A stretch of DNA of 64,000 bases from Erinaceus europaeus (GCF_950295315.1 NC_080176.1:29722109-29786108), one strand, 5' to 3'. Shown: positions 11,116 through 19,830, counted from the first letter of the stretch. A program made the numbers and translations. The notes: generated by a model not told the origin, from the sequence alone.

Positions 11116-11634
11116 GGATGATGCCACTCATAAACAGAAGTTGAGAAAGAAGAACAGAAAGGGAAACTCAAAACAGGATTTGACTGAATTTAGAGAAGGG
11201 CACCAAAGTAGAAACCCTGGGTTGAAGGTGAGGGTGGACGTTCTGCTTCATGGGGTGGGGTGGAGGGGGAGAGGACGGGATGGGTCTTTTGGTGTAGGGA
11301 TGGTGTTTATGTACACTCCTATTAATTTCACTATTTAATTAATATTGAGAAGAGAAAATTTATTGAATGTCTCAAACTTTTTAATGCACAGACCATAGGC
11401 TGAGTCTTTGATATGTTGACTGTCTTAAAAGCTTAGACCAGGGAGAACAGAAGCAACTGGTGGCACCGTTATATACAAATAATGTCAAAGGACATAAATT
11501 ATGGTGATGTTGTGTATGATACAGCAAATATTAACAAAGGGATATTTCAAAGCTAACCCAACTGCCAAATGATGTTGAATCCCGAGACAGCAGTGCTTCC
11601 TCTATAGAGCCTGTATTTCCCCCGAGTCCTTGAA
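11116..11634 (+). mobile_element. L1 3' segment, plus strand (sense part of the twin-primed L1)
   Basis: Starts at the ORF2/3' UTR junction region ('gatgccactcataaacagaag') and runs through 'ggcaccaaagtagaaaccctg' and 'tggtgtttatgtacactcctatta', which also occur at 44787-44935. It is cut at 11634, where duplicated DNA from the 13.9 kb region begins. No A tail remains. Confidence 0.75.
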
Positions 11635-11735
11635 CCTCAGAGCCTCAGGCATGGAAATTTGGTACACAACCTTTGTGCAATTTCCCCAGCTCCCCCAGGT
11701 TTAAAATGCCTATATTATTATCACAATTGTTGTTG

Positions 11736-11767
<32 letters not shown>

Positions 11768-11986
11768 GTAGTTACTAAGAGGAAATCAGCATGATTCCAT
11801 AGGTGAAATAGAGAGGAAAAAATTATTTTAATTTCAGACTCCTTACTTTTGAGCAAGAAAAACAAGACTGAACAAAATATTGGAAGTTTTCCTCAGGGCC
11901 CTTGGGGCAGGAGTGTATTTGTAAGCTAAAGAAAAGAAATCTGCATGACAGAGGTTCACATTCTGGGACCAATGGTGCAAAAAGAC
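11634..11986 (+). repeat. Segmental duplication, copy 1 (353 bp)
   Basis: From 'acctcagagcctcaggcatgg' to 'gtgcaaaaagac' the sequence reads the same as 13912-14258 except for two extra ATT units in a microsatellite (11736-11770). It sits inside an L1 3' UTR, while copy 2 is embedded in a normal SINE context. Copy 1 is therefore the likely daughter. Confidence 0.92.
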
Positions 11987-12132
11987 ATGTAACATGTGCA
12001 TTCAACCAAGTGCACGCACCACCACCTCATGGCCCCTTATTAGTTTTATTTGAAAGAGAGGCTCAAAGAGAGATCAGAGCCCCACTCAACTTCAGGCCTG
12101 AAACTGAATTGAAGCCTCAGGCATGAAAGTCT
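11984..12132 (-). repeat. Inverted part of the duplication, copy 1
   Basis: Runs from 'acatgtaacatgtgcattc' to 'gcatgaaagtct' and equals the reverse complement of about 14255-14402. AAAAAGAC and GTCTTTTT stand at its two borders as an 8-bp inverted repeat. Confidence 0.9.
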
Positions 12133-12134
12133 TT

Positions 12135-12300
12135 TTCAATACCCAAAGCTTTGCCCAGAGTTCAAGTCCCCAGTCCCCACCTGCATGAGGGACATTCCGT
12201 GGGTGCTGCAGGTCTCTTCTCTCTTCTTTCTCTTTCTCTCCCTCCTCTCTCAATTTCCTCTTTCTTTCCAATAAACAATAAATAATTTTTAAAAGCAATT
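12135..12300 (+). mobile_element. SINE-B, partly truncated
   Basis: 'gagttcaagtccccagtccccacctgc...ttccaataaacaataaataa'. Starts at the border of the inverted duplication. Confidence 0.7.
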
Positions 12301-12379
12301 CCCAGTTTTTCTTTTTCCCCAGCCAGGCTTGTCAGTGAGGCTCCATGCCTTCAGGATGAGTCCGCAGCCCCCCAGTGGT

Positions 12380-12410
<31 letters not shown>

Positions 12411-12412
<2 letters not shown>

Positions 12413-12464
12413 TTAAGTAAATTATATATATATATATGTATATATATATATAATTTACTTAAAT
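12411..12464. repeat. AT-rich perfect palindrome
   Basis: ATTTAAGTAAATTATATATA opens the left arm and its exact inverse closes the right arm. The arms are at least 26 bp around a short TGTA-containing centre. The DNA could extrude as a cruciform. A longer (AT)n run precedes it at 12380-12405. Confidence 0.9.
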
Positions 12465-12622
12465 AGAGATGGAGAGAAATAGAGTGAGAGAGTTGAGAGA
12501 GACACCTGCAACACTGTGCCAATGCTTATGAAGATTTCCCCCTGCACGTGGGGACTGGGTGCTTAGACTCAGGTCTTTGTGTGTGGGAAAGCATGCACTC
12601 TACCAGGGGCACAATTCCCAGC
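12465..12622 (-). mobile_element. SINE-B, minus strand
   Basis: 'gagatggagagaaatagagtg...acacctgcaacactg...aggggcacaattcccagcc'. Abuts the AT palindrome, which may have grown from its A-rich tail. Confidence 0.65.
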
Positions 12623-12796
12623 CTTACTTGGAAAAAAAAAAAACAGACTTGCCCTGGAATCTCAGAGTCCAGCTAACAATTACTTGGCTATATAGAACTC
12701 CTACCTTCTGCACCCCCCAAACAACCTTGATTCATACTCCTAGTGGGGGAGAAGTGATAGGAGGAAGAAGAAGGCTCTGAACTCCAGCTCCATTAG

Positions 12797-12799
<3 letters not shown>

Positions 12800-12836
<37 letters not shown>

Positions 12837-12862
12837 CAGAGAGAGAGAGAGGAGGAGGAGGA
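12800..12862 (+). repeat. (GA)n microsatellite
   Basis: GAGAGA run with one GGGAGACA interruption and GGAGGAGGAGG end. Confidence 0.9.
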
Positions 12863-13112
12863 TAGTTGGAATTAGTAGTGTTATCATGAATGGGTTAGAG
12901 GGGAAGAGAGGATTGGATCAGGAAGAAAAGGGGGGCAATTGTGTCTAAATGTAGACAGATAGTTGTAGAGATGACGGCTGGCCCAGGTGGTGGCTTGCAG
13001 TGGGGCAACTGAAGATCCAGAACCCTGGTGGTGGGGATGGAGTGGATTTATACCCCTGTTGACATGTAATTTTGTAAATCAATATTAAATCACTAATAAA
13101 ATTATTTAAAAC
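12855..13112 (+). mobile_element. L1-type 3' end
   Basis: Ends 'ggtggtggggatgg...ttatacccctgttgacatgtaattttgtaaatc...aataaaatta', the usual end of L1 3' UTRs in this window in a variant form. The left limit is obscured by a GA repeat. Confidence 0.5.
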
Positions 13113-13394
13113 AATGAGTTGGCTGCAGAAATTCATATCAAGGGATCCCTAGGACCTTATGATTTTTTTTATAACTTTTATTTTAAAACCAGCTCTTGAT
13201 TTTTGCCCCATCCTTACTCTCGGGCCCTATAGAAGCAAAGTTGATTTATCTTGGGGCAAAAGCACACACCACACACAATGAACCCCACTCTACCATATTT
13301 GTCATCAAGCATCAAATTCTGACTACCAAAAAAAAAATCTGACTACCTATTTTCCGTTTTTCTGTGTATTCATTTTATTATTTCTGTTAACTTG

Positions 13395-13608
13395 TTTTTT
13401 AACTTTTTTATTGTAGTCTTTATTTTTTGGATAGAGACAGCCAGAACTTGAGAGGGGAAGATAAGAGAGGGAGAGAGACACCTGCAGCCCTGCTTCACCA
13501 CTTGCAAAGCTCTTCCCCTGCAGGTGGAGATAGGGGCCTCCAACCTGGTTCCTTGCACATAGTGATATGTATGCTTAACCTGGTACACCACTGCCTGACC
13601 CCCCAAAA
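13395..13608 (-). mobile_element. SINE-B, minus strand
   Basis: 'ttttttggatagagacagccagaacttgag...cttcaccacttgcaaagc...aacctggtacaccactgcctgacc'. Confidence 0.85.
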
Positions 13609-13689
13609 TAGTTAATCTTTCATCATTTCCTACCGTGGCATTTCTAAGTGATAGTCTCAAAATTTTATTGTTTGGGGATTTGTTTGTAT

Positions 13690-13815
13690 TTTATTTTAAT
13701 TTTAAACAGGAGCACTACTCAGCTTTGGCCTATGGTGGTGTGTAGGATTGAACCTCAGAGCCTCAGGCCTGAGATTCTATTTGCACAACCATTATGCTGT
13801 CTCCCCCACCTGATG
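13690..13815 (-). mobile_element. SINE-C, minus strand
   Basis: 'gagcactactcagctttggcctatggtgg...gagcctcaggcctgag...accattatgctgtctccccc'. Confidence 0.78.
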
Positions 13816-13837
13816 TATTTGAATTTTGTTAATGAGG

Positions 13838-13962
13838 CAGAGAGTGGCCTGTGGCCTGAACACTGTTCACCTCTGCTCTGGTTTATAGTGGCCTTGGGGA
13901 TAGAACCTTGGACCTCAGAGCCTCAGGCATGGAAATTTGGTACACAACCTTTGTGCAATTTC
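13838..13962 (-). mobile_element. SINE-C, minus strand
   Basis: 'cacctctgctctggtttatagtggccttgggg...cctcagagcctcaggcatgg'. Its last part begins the duplicated block. Confidence 0.7.
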
Positions 13963-14258
13963 CCCAGCTCCCCCAGGTTTAAAATGCCTATATTATTATC
14001 ACAATTGTTGTTGTTGTTATTATTATTATTATTATTATTGTAGTTACTAAGAGGAAATCAGCATGATTCCATAGGTGAAATAGAGAGGAAAAAATTATTT
14101 TAATTTCAGACTCCTTACTTTTGAGCAAGAAAAACAAGACTGAACAAAATATTGGAAGTTTTCCTCAGGGCCCTTGGGGCAGGAGTGTATTTGTAAGCTA
14201 AAGAAAAGAAATCTGCATGACAGAGGTTCACATTCTGGGACCAATGGTGCAAAAAGAC
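13912..14258 (+). repeat. Segmental duplication, copy 2 (347 bp)
   Basis: Matches 11634-11986. Upstream it continues into a complete minus-strand SINE-C and downstream into a plus-strand SINE-C, which makes this the likely original arrangement. Confidence 0.92.
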
Positions 14259-14346
14259 TTTCATGCCTGAGGCTTCAATTCAGTTTCAGGCCTGAAGTTG
14301 AGTGGGGCTCTGATCTCTCTTTGAGCCTCTCTTTCAAATAAAACTA
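14245..14346 (+). mobile_element. SINE-C
   Basis: 'ggtgcaaaaagactttcatgcctgaggc' to 'tctttcaaataaaactaataag', with a shortened middle. Split by the inversion in the other copy. Confidence 0.65.
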
Positions 14347-14402
14347 ATAAGGGGCCATGAGGTGGTGGTGCGTGCACTTGGTTGAATGCACATGTTACAT
14401 GC
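14255..14402 (+). repeat. Counterpart of the inverted part, copy 2
   Basis: SINE-C head 'gactttcatgcctgaggc' through the start of a SINE-B ('ggtggtggtgcgtgcacttgg') to 'catgttacatg'. Its reverse complement is found at 11984-12132. Confidence 0.9.
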
Positions 14403-14544
14403 ACAAAGACCTGGGTTTGAGTCTTGTCCCCACCTGCTGGAGGGATGGCTTTGTGAGTGGTGAAGCTGGTCTGCAGGTGTCTTTCTGTCTCCCTGTCTCC
14501 CCATTCCCTCTCCATTTCTGACTCTCTCTCTTTAAAAATTTTAA
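14347..14544 (+). mobile_element. SINE-B
   Basis: 'ggggccatgaggtggtggtgcgtgcacttgg...gaagctggtctgcaggtgtc...gactctctctctttaaaa'. Confidence 0.8.
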
Positions 14545-14700
14545 GTTTTTTTTTAAATTTCTTTATTGAGGGATTAATGTTTTACAGTCAGCAGTAAATA
14601 CAAGAGTTTTACATGCATAACATTTCTCAGTTTTCCACATAACAATCCAACCCCCACTGGGTCCTCTGTCATTCTTTCCCAGGACCTGTACTCCCCCCCC
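14545..14700 (-). mobile_element. L1 3' end, minus strand
   Basis: 'tttattgagggattaatg...tacagtcagcagtaaatac...ccacataacaatccaacccccactgggtcctctgtc' matches the minus-strand ends at 7366 and 63770. Only about 155 bp remain. Confidence 0.7.
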
Positions 14701-14703
14701 CTT

Positions 14704-14875
14704 TAAAAATTATCTTATTTATCTTTGAGAAGGATGCATTGAGAGAGACAGAGAAAAATCACCAGAGCACTGCTCAGCTCCAGTTTATGGTAGAGCAAGG
14801 GACTGAATTTGGGACTTTGAAGCTTCAGGCATGAGAGTCTCTTTGCATAACCATTATGCTATCTCCTCTGCCCTC
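14704..14875 (-). mobile_element. SINE-C, minus strand
   Basis: 'aaaattatcttatttatctttgagaagg...gctcagctccagtttatggtag...accattatgctatctcctctgccc'. Confidence 0.8.
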
Positions 14876-14955
14876 TCTCTTCTTCTCTATCTCCTCCTAC
14901 CTTCTTGATATCTGGCTGTCTCTATCCAATAAAAAATAATTTGAAAAAAAAAAAA
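14876..14955 (+). mobile_element. SINE-B 3' part
   Basis: 'tcttcttctctatctcctcc...ggctgtctctatccaataaaaaataa' with an A run. The head was lost at the junction with the SINE-C. Confidence 0.65.
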
Positions 14956-15313
14956 TCCCTAAAATTGTTACTGGTCTGTGAAGGCATTGCTCCAATCTAT
15001 GAGAGATGCTATAATGTGTCTAAAAGGCACTTGGTATCCTACCCATCCCAGGTGAGAGGACGTGCAAATCTAGAAGTCAGAAACTCCGCATTCATTTTGA
15101 GCACTTTCTGACCTATCCTGTGAGGGCAGTTTAGATGTAAAAAGATTTGAGGAAAATTCATTAACCAGCCTTCTTAGGTCAGCTCTCGACTGAACTGGAA
15201 AACTCCTGTTCAGACAGTGTTTCAGCCACACTTAAATGTCTTGGATGTCTGGGCTTAGATGATGACTAACTCAGGGTTAATTTCAAATTTCTGTTTTTGC
15301 TTTGTTTCCTGCT

Positions 15314-15314
<1 letters not shown>

Positions 15315-15361
<47 letters not shown>
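15315..15361. repeat. (CA)n microsatellite
   Basis: About 23 CA units directly before the 15.4 kb LTR element. Confidence 0.95.
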
Positions 15362-15364
<3 letters not shown>

Positions 15365-15370
15365 CCTCCT

Positions 15371-15376
15371 CCCCAC
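15371..15376. repeat. Target-site duplication CCCCAC, left copy
   Basis: Six bases before the LTR TG. The same six bases follow the terminal CA at 16067-16072. The length fits class II ERVs. Confidence 0.85.
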
Positions 15377-15622
15377 TGCCGGGGGCCAAGGGCTTAGCTA
15401 AGTCTCTCATATAGAAAGTTACAAAACATCCTGAAAGCAGCCAGTAAAAACATTTATAGGTAGAGCAGACATTCAGACCATTGGAACTGAGATTACCATC
15501 TAGCTGTTTGGAAAGTTGCTCACCCACCTCCCTCCCCTACTACCTTACTTCATTGTTTGTGCTTATATTGCGGCTGCAAAATAAAATTTTTAGAGCTTGA
15601 TAAGACCTCCTGTCTTGCTCTC

Positions 15623-16066
15623 GTTCTTTGTGTCTCTTGTCTCCTTCATTCTCTCACCCCCCTACCCTAGGTCTCCATTTATAGACCCCGCAGGCTGGGG
15701 CATCTGGCGCCCAACGTGGGGCCTTTTTGGGTCTGGGGTCTGAGAGAACATCGCTCCCCATGGTCGACCACGGAGCATAGGACCGCCGCTTCAGCCAAGA
15801 AGTGAGTTCTTTGTGTCTCTTGTCTCCTTCATTCTCTCGCCCCCTACCCTAGGTCTCCATTGATAGACCCCGCAGGCTGGAGCATCTGGCACCCAATGTC
15901 GGGCCTTTTTGGGTCTGGGGTCTGAGAGAACATCGCTCCCCATGGTCGACCACGGAGCATAGGACCGCCGCTTCAGCCAAGAAGTGAGTTCTTTGTGTCT
16001 CTTGTCTCCTTCATTCTCTTGCCCCCTACCCTAGGTCTCCGTTGATAGACCCCACAGGCCGGGGCA
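15623..16066 (+). repeat. Tandem array of 182/183-bp U5-PBS-leader units (2.4 copies)
   Basis: Unit 1 is 15623-15805, unit 2 is 15806-15987, and partial unit 3 is 15988-16066. Shared landmarks in units 1 and 2 are CCCTAGGTCTCC, ATAGACCCCGCAGGCTGG, GGTCTGAGAGAACATCGC and GGTCGACCACGGAGCATAGG. Each full unit ends at the leader's AAGTGA and re-enters U5 at GTTCTTTGTG. A good splice-donor-like AAGTGAGT stands at each join. Confidence 0.88.
15705..15722 (+). other. Primer binding site, tRNA-Lys-1,2 type (first unit)
   Basis: TGGCGCCCAACGTGGGGC two bases after the LTR end, in the expected place. The second unit carries a decayed version, TGGCACCCAATGTCGGGC, at about 15888-15905. Confidence 0.88.
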
Positions 16067-16072
16067 CCCCAC
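16067..16072. repeat. Target-site duplication CCCCAC, right copy
   Basis: Matches 15371-15376 exactly and follows the terminal CA of the repeated U5. Confidence 0.85.
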
Positions 16073-16545
16073 TGTGGACAAAGAAGAGGGAAAGTTTTCT
16101 ACCTTCTCTAGCTCTACTGCTATGAAGTTTTGAGAAGGTATTTTCTCAAAAAATCAATAATGCACTCTACCTGTAAGGCAAACAAACTAGCTCAGGCTTT
16201 AATAATAAAAAGACCCATTGGCCAATAAGGGGGGGTGGAGTAATTTTTCCAGCCATTGTCCACTCCCCATTACTGTATTTATTTACTTATTTATTCATTC
16301 ATTCACTTATTTATTTTCTAATATAGCTGTAACCTCATCCCTGTGTTCAAAGTTACCTAGGGAGAGACCCCTGGCAGGTGCTGGAAAGAATTAACAGCCT
16401 CTCTTTTGTACCCTGCAGGGAGCCTGGCAGAGGGACCAGACTCCAAGCCAGACAATGCAGGTGTGCACCTAGAGACCACCAAGGCTGGAGTTAATCCCTG
16501 CATGGCCCATCTCAGCATCCCCTGAATGCACTTTTGTTTTTATTA
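16073..16545. other. No feature seen
   Basis: Mixed DNA with a (TTTA)n-like stretch at 16275-16318. No gene or family recognised. Confidence 0.35.
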
Positions 16546-16815
16546 CCACAGGGGTTATTACTGGATTTCTGTGCAGCTCTATGAATCCATTACCCCTGCC
16601 ACCAGTTTTTCCTTTTTTTCTTTTTTTTAAATCAAATAGGACAGAGACAAATGGATAGAGGGCAGGAAAATTGAGAGGGAGAAAGATAGACACCTGCCCA
16701 AGAAAGATAGACCTTCTTCCCCCACCCCATGAAGCCACCCCCCTACAGGTGGGGAGTGGAGGTTCGAACCCAGGTCCTTGTGCATGGTAATATGTGCACT
16801 TAGCTCTCACACCCC
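16546..16815 (-). mobile_element. SINE-A/B, minus strand
   Basis: 'ggggttattactggatttctgtgcagctctatgaatcc' is the inverse long-form tail. 'ggttcgaacccaggtccttg' holds the B-box region. The head is degenerate. Confidence 0.72.
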
Positions 16816-16859
16816 ACCCTTCCAGAACCCATTTTAAAACTAAGAAGCTCTCAGGAGTG

Positions 16860-16860
<1 letters not shown>

Positions 16861-16903
<43 letters not shown>
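16861..16903. repeat. (GT)n microsatellite
   Basis: About 20 GT units. Confidence 0.95.
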
Positions 16904-16905
<2 letters not shown>

Positions 16906-16929
16906 CTGCTTTCTTTTGTTTTCTTTTTT

Positions 16930-17222
16930 TGCCTCCAAGGTTATTGGTGGGGCTTGGTGCCTGCACTATGAATCCACTGCTCCTGGAGGCCATCCCTGCC
17001 CACCCTTTTGGTTACCCTTGTTGTTTATTGTTGTTGTTGTTGGATAGGACAGAGAGAAATTGAGAAAGGAGGGGAAGAGAGAGAGGGGGAGAGAAAGAGA
17101 GACATCTGCAGACCTGTTTCACCGCCTGCAGGTGGGGAGCTGGGGACTCAAACTGGGATCCCTGCGCTGGTTCTTGCTCTGGTCTTTGTGTGCTTAACCC
17201 GCTGCGCTGCCACCAGGCCCTC
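16930..17222 (-). mobile_element. SINE-A, minus strand, long form
   Basis: 'gcctccaaggttattggtggggcttggtgcc...gttgttgttggataggacagag...cttaacccgctgcgctgccaccaggcc'. Confidence 0.88.
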
Positions 17223-17386
17223 TCTTCTTTCTAGAGTTTTTTTTTTTCATCCTGAAACCGATGGAATTGTTTTTGAGGGAATTGATTGACCATTTGTTTC
17301 CCCAACATTTAAAAGCAAAGGACTGATGAGGGAGCATGATTTTCAGAAATTCAATAATTTATTTAAGAAAACTGAGAACATTTATA

Positions 17387-17810
17387 TGTTAGGCTAAGAG
17401 AGAGAGAGGAAGAGAGAAAAAGAAGATCTGGCTTACTCACATCTCCAAGAGGTGTTGTATGCTTTACATTGGGTTCTAGTTCTCCCCCGCCAAGAGAATT
17501 GCATCAGTCCTGTTAATTTCACGGGCCCGCTTGGCCCCGCCCCTAGGAAACCTGCCAGAGTTCCAGAGTTGGAGAGTTTCAGAGGGTTCCCCAGTAAGAG
17601 AGTTCCAGAGTGCCAGAGTTGGAGAGTTCCTGAGTTCGAGAGTAAGAGGGAGTGCTTGTGCCGCAGCAAAGAGACAGCAGAGTTCTGTTTGGTGATTAGT
17701 TTGTCTTAGTTTATGAATCGTTGTTCGTGAATAAAGAAATACAGCTTCCCTGCCCAGCCGTTGTCTCCGCGTCGTTACCCTGCCAGCTGGAGCCATCCGG
17801 AATTTTAACA
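17387..17810 (+). mobile_element. LTR-like element related to the 29034 LTR
   Basis: Starts TGTTAGGC and ends TTTTAACA, with GTTCGTGAATAAAG at about 17726-17739 as polyadenylation region. Start, end and R motif resemble the minus-strand LTR at 29034. A degenerate direct repeat of about 16 bp (GTTCCAGAGTTGGAGA and variants) fills 17557-17650 in the putative U3. No clear target duplication (TTATA left, ACAAA right), so the ends are tentative. Confidence 0.6.
17557..17650 (+). repeat. Degenerate short tandem repeats in LTR U3
   Basis: CCAGAGTTGGAGAGTT recurs with variants (AGAGTTCCAGAGT, GAGAGTTCCTGAGTT) about six times. Repeats of this kind in U3 can act as enhancers. Here that is only a possibility. 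Confidence 0.6.
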
Positions 17811-17861
17811 ACAAAGGGGTGCTCACCTAGTGAGACCTTGAAAGACAACTTAATCACAGTG

Positions 17862-17918
17862 ATGGGAGAAGGGAGGGGGGAGGGGAGGGGGAGGGGGAGG
17901 GGGAGAGGGGAGAAGGAA
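17862..17918 (+). repeat. G-rich repeat (GGGGAG)n
   Basis: At least seven runs of three to six G separated by one or two A. Suitable for a G-quadruplex on the plus strand. Confidence 0.9.
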
Positions 17919-17936
17919 GAAGCCACAAGCCATAGG

Positions 17937-18240
17937 GTATTAGGCAGTAGCACAGCAGGTTAAGCACACATGGGCTGAAATTTGAGGACCAGCTAAAGGA
18001 TCCCTTCCAGCCCCCAGCTCCCCACCTGCAGAGGAGTCACTTCACAAGTGGTAAAGCAGGTTTGAGGGTGTCTATCTTTCTCTCCCCCTCTCTGTCTTCC
18101 CCTCTTCTCTACAGTTCTCTCTCTCCTATCCAACAACAATGACAGCAATGACAACAATAATGATAACTACAACAGTGATAAAAACAAGGGCAACAAAGAG
18201 GAGCATAAATAAATAAATAAAATATTTTAAAAATTAAATC
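17937..18240 (+). mobile_element. SINE-A
   Basis: 'ggtattaggcagtagcacagcaggttaagcac...caacaaagaggagcataaataaataaataaa'. Confidence 0.88.
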
Positions 18241-18544
18241 TTTAAAATAATTTAAAAGAGAGAGAGAGAGAAGACACACCCACAGGTCTAGCTTATAACA
18301 CGCAAACCCTGCCTTCACCTTTCCAAGCCCCACCTGTCCCCACTCCCATTTCCTGAGTGGTACTTCCTGTCCCTCAACAGAATCTCTTTAGGTTTTACCA
18401 TGTGGATAATCCAGCTAGAAGTCTTATCAGCAGAGTTTAAAGGGGAACTCAGTGCCTTTTGCCTAGCTTCCTGCTGCTCTCCCCAACACGTGGACTGAAG
18501 GACTTCACATTGTTCAGAGTCATATTAAAATAAAAAAAAAAAAA

Positions 18545-18880
18545 TCCTGCAGGTCAGCAGATTCTGTCTGTAACCAAGTCACACCCTTCAGGTGGATTCT
18601 GTCTACAGCCTATCCCTGTGGCCAATGTCTGTAACCAATCAGCGTGAGTGAGCCCTTTTCAAATTAGTTTGTAAACAATCAGCCTGTGCCCAGTTTGAAA
18701 AGGATAAAAATCAGCTGTCAAGGCAGAAATTTTTTAGGCCTGGTGGGTGGGTTATCAACCTAAAAACATCCCTGAAAAATGAACTGTAACTCCCTGCCCT
18801 CCACGTGGTCTCACTCTTGTTCTTTGGTTGCATCTGAGCTGTGACACTCCAGAGCCGAAATAAGAATTATTCCTTAACAG
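18545..18880 (+). mobile_element. LTR-like block (probable solo LTR)
   Basis: Contains AACCAATCAGC (CCAAT type) twice in related form, GATAAAAATCAG as a weak TATA, AATAAGAATTATT in the polyadenylation position and ends CCTTAACA at about 18880. The order fits a gammaretrovirus-type LTR. The left border is unclear because an A run precedes it, and I find no target duplication. Confidence 0.5.
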
Positions 18881-19038
18881 CATTCTAAAGTCCCATTCTA
18901 AAAAAAAAAAAGCTGGTGTTTCCCAGCATTCCTGCCCAGTGAGGATTATGCAGAACACACAGAAATTTATGAAGATTGGGTACCTGGGTGATTTTTTTTT
19001 TCTTCTCTTACCCAGGTGTGTCTTAAAAGATTGTTTTT

Positions 19039-19335
19039 GGGAGTTGAGCAGTAGTGCAGTGGGTTAAACACGCCTGGCACAAAGCGCAAGGACCAGCGTA
19101 AGGATCCCGGTTCAAGTCCCCGGCTCCCCACCTGCAGGGGAGTTGCTTCACAGGTGGTGAAGCAGGTCTGCAGGTATATATCTTTCTCTCTTCTTCTCTG
19201 ACTTCCCTTCCTCTCTCCATTTCTCTCTGTCCTATCTAACAATGATGACATCATTAACAACAACAACAGTAACTACAGCAATAAAAAACAAGGGCAACAG
19301 GGCAACAAAAAGGAATAAATAATTTTTTTTTAAAA
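19039..19335 (+). mobile_element. SINE-A, first of two in tandem
   Basis: 'gggagttgagcagtagtgcagtgggttaaac...aaaaaggaataaataatt'. AAAAGATTGTTTT precedes it (19025-19037) and follows it (19336-19348). Confidence 0.9.
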
Positions 19336-19348
19336 AAAAGATTGTTTT

Positions 19349-19625
19349 GGGGGAGTCGGGCTGTAGCGCAGCAGGTTAAGCGCAGGTGGCGCAAAGCACA
19401 AGGACCGGCATAAGGATCCCGGTTCGAACCCCGGCTCCCTACCTGCAGGGGAGTCACTTCACAGGCGGTGAAGCAGGTCTGCAGGTGTCTCTCTTTCTCT
19501 CCTCCTCTCTGTCTTCCCCTCCTCTCTCCATTTCTCTATGTCCTATCCAACAACGATAACAACAATAATAACTACAACAATAAAACAACAAGGGCAACAA
19601 AAGGGAATAAATAAATAAAATAAAT
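19349..19625 (+). mobile_element. SINE-A, second of two in tandem
   Basis: 'gggggagtcgggctgtagcgcagcaggttaagcgc' with intact B-box-like GGTTCGAACCCC. A third AAAAGATTGTTTT follows at 19626. Confidence 0.9.
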
Positions 19626-19651
19626 ATTTTTTAAAAAAGATTGTTTTTACA

Positions 19652-19830
19652 GGCTGAAAGCATGTATAGACCTGCCAACGTCCATGTCCAGTGAATAAGC
19701 AATTACAGAAAACAGACCTTCCACCTTCTGCACTCCATAATGATCCTGGGTCCATGCTCCCAGAGGGATAAAGAACAGAAAAGTTCCCAATGGAAGAGAT
19801 GGGATATGGAACTCTTTCCCCCACCACCCT
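19652..19830 (+). mobile_element. L1 3' UTR fragment
   Basis: Contains 'caattacagaaaacagaccttccacc', 'ataatgatcctgggtccatgctccc' and 'ggataaagaacag', the conserved core of the local L1 3' UTR, and stops at 'ggaactct'. Open frames on the opposite strand here are antisense readings of this repeat. Confidence 0.7.

Larger units (their letters stand above)
15377..16066 (+). mobile_element. ERV LTR element with tandemly repeated U5-PBS-leader, within one target duplication
   Basis: An LTR begins TGCCGGGGGCC at 15377 and reaches CA at 15702, with AATAAA at 15580-15585. A lysine primer site and leader follow. The block from GTTCTTTGTGTCTC (U5) through primer site and leader then repeats: starts at 15623, 15806 and 15988, with periods of 183 and 182 bp. 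The third copy is cut at the U5-end GGGGCA (16066). The 6-bp sequence CCCCAC stands directly outside both ends (15371-15376, 16067-16072), so the whole 690-bp unit behaves as one insertion. The family is related to the provirus at 37844 (shared AGAGCTTGAT and TTGCTCTCGTTCTT). Confidence 0.88.

Noticed and set aside
15623..16066. Possible CRISPR array or satellite
   Set aside because: The repeat units are long (182-183 bp), contain U5/PBS/leader landmarks and lie within an LTR element. There are no short repeats with unique spacers.
16469..16993. 174-aa minus frame with a His-Thr run
   Set aside because: Spans a SINE and the (GT)n repeat. The run is (CA)n translated.
19352..19460. Possible tRNA gene (A and B boxes, GGTTCGAACCCC)
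   Set aside because: It is the head of a SINE-A with tail and target duplication. The cloverleaf is incomplete and the same sequence recurs throughout the window.
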